Part shown: positions 6,178-7,424 of the stretch, one piece after another
Layout of the letters: each line of letters opens with the position of its first letter
Position numbering within the stretch: the stretch's first letter is position 1
Origin: an archaeon
GTDB taxonomy: Archaea; Thermoproteota; Nitrososphaeria; Nitrososphaerales; Nitrosopumilaceae
Assembly (NCBI GenBank): GCA_021824845.1
Contig: JAKAJY010000056.1
Span: 1 to 7,424 of the forward strand
DNA length: 7,424 nucleotides
Reading direction: 5' to 3'
Position numbers and translations under genes: made by a program
Notes under the pieces: generated by a model
Databases searched by the model: none
Told to the model about the DNA's origin: nothing
What the model saw: only the letters and a program-made list of their open reading frames with translations

Positions 6178-6504
6178 ATGCACGTAGAATACGAAGAGTT
6201 TTCATCAATTCAAGACATCTTTTCTTACATGGCAGCTGTAATGCCGCCAATGAAAAACACAATGCCAATCAACTACTACAAAGGATACGTTTTTGCATTC
6301 ATCCCGTTGACTCACAATGGCGGCGATGTTTACTTGATGATATACACCAAGGCAACACTAGATGGCAGAATTTTGGAATTTGACATCAACGCAAACTCTT
6401 ACAGGAAGGTTGCGGCAATAGAGAGAGCAGACAAGACATACTTTATTGTGATTTCACCAAAAAGAAACACAATTGCTGACGAAGCAATCCAAAAACTAGG
6501 CTGA
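6178..6504 (+). CDS. Small conserved-looking protein of unknown function
   Basis: I do not recognise this 108-residue protein. It has no signal peptide and no clear membrane helix, so it should be cytoplasmic. An N-terminal helix-like stretch (SIQDIFSYMAAVMPPMK, about 10-26) is followed by alternating strands: YKGYVFAFIPL at 34-44, DVYLMIYTKA at 50-59, RILEFDINA at 63-71, RKVAAIERA at 75-83 and KTYFIVISP at 85-93. This is the look of a compact alpha/beta or beta-sheet domain. There are no cysteines and no obvious catalytic motif. The ATG at 6178 is supported by a TATA-like box 25 nt upstream. Codon use and composition look like the neighbours. A seven-T tract follows the stop, and the convergent radical SAM gene ends five bases away. 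Coding status is well supported by length and promoter context; function is open. Confidence 0.75.
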   Translation: MHVEYEEFSSIQDIFSYMAAVMPPMKNTMPINYYKGYVFAFIPLTHNGGDVYLMIYTKATLDGRILEFDINANSYRKVAAIERADKTYFIVISPKRNTIADEAIQKLG

Positions 6505-6511
6505 TTTTTTT
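6505..6511 (+). terminator. T-tract terminator after the 108-residue protein gene
   Basis: Seven T follow the TGA stop immediately. An intrinsic archaeal terminator of this kind fits a single-gene transcript facing a convergent gene. The tract touches the last codon of the opposing radical SAM gene. For that gene the minus strand offers only a weak five-T run at 6491-6495. Confidence 0.55.
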
Positions 6512-7424
6512 ATCTTGTATATGTAGGGGCAGCGACTGATCTGCTTCTTGTATATCTATCCACTATGTCTTCTGGAAGCTTACCATTGAATAGATCCTTG
6601 CAGAGTCCTCTTAGGTATCTCATGATTGCCCAAGTTCCTGCCTTGATCAGACCATACATGAATATCTTCATTGGAGGACCATAAGTCTTATTTCGCAGAA
6701 TAATCGGTACGATGTCATTTATGACTCGCATGTTATTCTCCCAGCATCTCCAAAACAGGGTGAATTGAGCCTCATTGAGGTTTCCAAAGTGCATCGAGTT
6801 CTTTTCTGAAAAGTCTTGATACAGTAATGGCGCAACCAATCCCCTAAAGTTAGTCTTTCTGAAATCCTCGATTAAATCAATGGTGTACTGAGTTTCGTCT
6901 GGCGTCTCATCAGGCCAGCCGATGATTAGTGTGGCTGCTGGGAACCAGTGATTCTCATTCATGATTCTGGCACCTTCTCGTACCACCCATCCCCACTCGT
7001 CAGTTGAGAATGGCTTGGTCTTGACACCTAGGTGCTTTTTGACCATTCTTGGTGCCACCGTTTCAATTCCCAAGTTTGTTGCAAGCCATCTGCCGTTTGT
7101 GTGCATCTCATTAATCTCTGACATTTGTTTTAGTAGAACTGGGTCTGCTGCAATTGCAGAGAACGTCATGTGGGTGGTTCCAACAAAGTTTGCACCCATT
7201 GATTTCAGGCTAAGCCACAATTCAGTAATGGCATCTCTGTTTGGCTGAAAGTCCTTGTTATCGCACCCATAAAGCAGCATCTCATCGGAGTGCAGCCATA
7301 TGGAATCAAAACCATAATCGAGATTTATCTTTGCTTCGTGCTGTAGTCGCTCAATTGGCAAGTCTTTTTTGGAACGCTTGTTTACATCACAAAAGTCGCA
7401 TCCGCGTCCGCATCCTCGCATTGC
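6510..7424 (-). CDS. Radical SAM enzyme, 5'-truncated, reaction unknown
   Basis: The frame runs off the right edge. An ATG at 7421 is in frame but only three codons before the first cluster cysteine, so it is unlikely to be the start. Numbering from that Met, C4xxxC8xxC11 within RGCGRGCDFCDV is the [4Fe-4S]/SAM motif. GIETVAPR at 118-125 and IIGWPDETPDET at 166-177 match the usual radical SAM barrel strands, and the latter looks like the I-G-x-P-G/D-E-T stretch of MiaB/B12-type members. The enzyme would cleave SAM to a 5'-deoxyadenosyl radical. A cobalamin-binding domain often precedes this type of barrel, but that part is outside the window. Past the barrel is a roughly 60-residue tail with a hydrophobic stretch (about 248-276, YGPPMKIFMYGLIKAG and on) and a basic end. 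Its substrate cannot be told from this fragment. Confidence 0.88.
   Translation of the reverse strand, partial: AMRGCGRGCDFCDVNKRSKKDLPIERLQHEAKINLDYGFDSIWLHSDEMLLYGCDNKDFQPNRDAITELWLSLKSMGANFVGTTHMTFSAIAADPVLLKQMSEINEMHTNGRWLATNLGIETVAPRMVKKHLGVKTKPFSTDEWGWVVREGARIMNENHWFPAATLIIGWPDETPDETQYTIDLIEDFRKTNFRGLVAPLLYQDFSEKNSMHFGNLNEAQFTLFWRCWENNMRVINDIVPIILRNKTYGPPMKIFMYGLIKAGTWAIMRYLRGLCKDLFNGKLPEDIVDRYTRSRSVAAPTYTR

Noticed and set aside
6961..7248. Plus-strand open frame opposite the radical SAM gene
   Set aside because: The minus strand encodes clear radical SAM motifs here, and the plus-strand product resembles nothing known.
7419..7421. ATG as the true start of the radical SAM gene
   Set aside because: Only three residues would precede the first cluster Cys, whereas the barrel needs a preceding strand; the frame remains open to the edge.
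1..7424. CRISPR arrays, tRNA/rRNA genes, insertion sequences or attachment sites
   Set aside because: No regularly spaced repeats, tRNA-like cloverleaf sequence, transposase motif or long terminal repeats were seen on either strand by eye.

Overview
This window looks like part of a chromosome from an ammonia-oxidising-type archaeon of the Nitrososphaerota (Thaumarchaeota). Three things point that way. A large secreted protein starts its mature part with the ANPNLYVSAEN-type sequence that I associate with thaumarchaeal S-layer proteins. Translation starts appear leaderless, with TATA-like boxes about 25-30 nt upstream and no convincing Shine-Dalgarno sequences. A second secreted protein carries a CFI-box (CAIATAAFGTELAP) C-terminal region. 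Base composition is moderately AT-rich by eye (not counted). A Nitrosotenuis-like genus is possible but unproven.

Layout. (1) 2-574 (+): the 3' part of a ZIP-family divalent metal transporter, cut by the left edge. (2) 571-1929 (-): a cation diffusion facilitator (CDF) metal exporter with three tandem copies of the cytoplasmic dimerisation domain instead of one. The ZIP and CDF genes meet tail to tail and their stop codons overlap. (3) 1930-2003: a short divergent promoter region with one AT-rich core that could serve both directions. (4) 2004-4913 (+): a 969-residue S-layer-like protein made of several beta-sandwich modules. (5) 4914-5031: an intergenic region holding an inverted repeat and a TATA-like box. 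(6) 5032-6147 (+): a 371-residue secreted protein with one C-terminal membrane segment. It has an Ig-like domain, four Pro/Cys-rich repeats and a CFI-box region. (7) 6178-6504 (+): a small unknown protein with its own promoter in a 30-bp gap. (8) 6510-7424 (-): the C-terminal part of a radical SAM enzyme, cut by the right edge just at its CxxxCxxC iron-sulfur motif.

How the genes may work together. ZIP (uptake) and CDF (efflux) form an opposed metal-homeostasis pair. The S-layer-like protein has no membrane anchor. The next gene encodes an anchored surface protein whose N-terminal domain resembles the S-layer protein's C-terminal domain, so the two may belong to the same cell envelope. That link is inference. 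The 108-residue protein and the radical SAM enzyme show no clear functional tie to the others. No tRNA, rRNA, CRISPR array or insertion sequence was seen.
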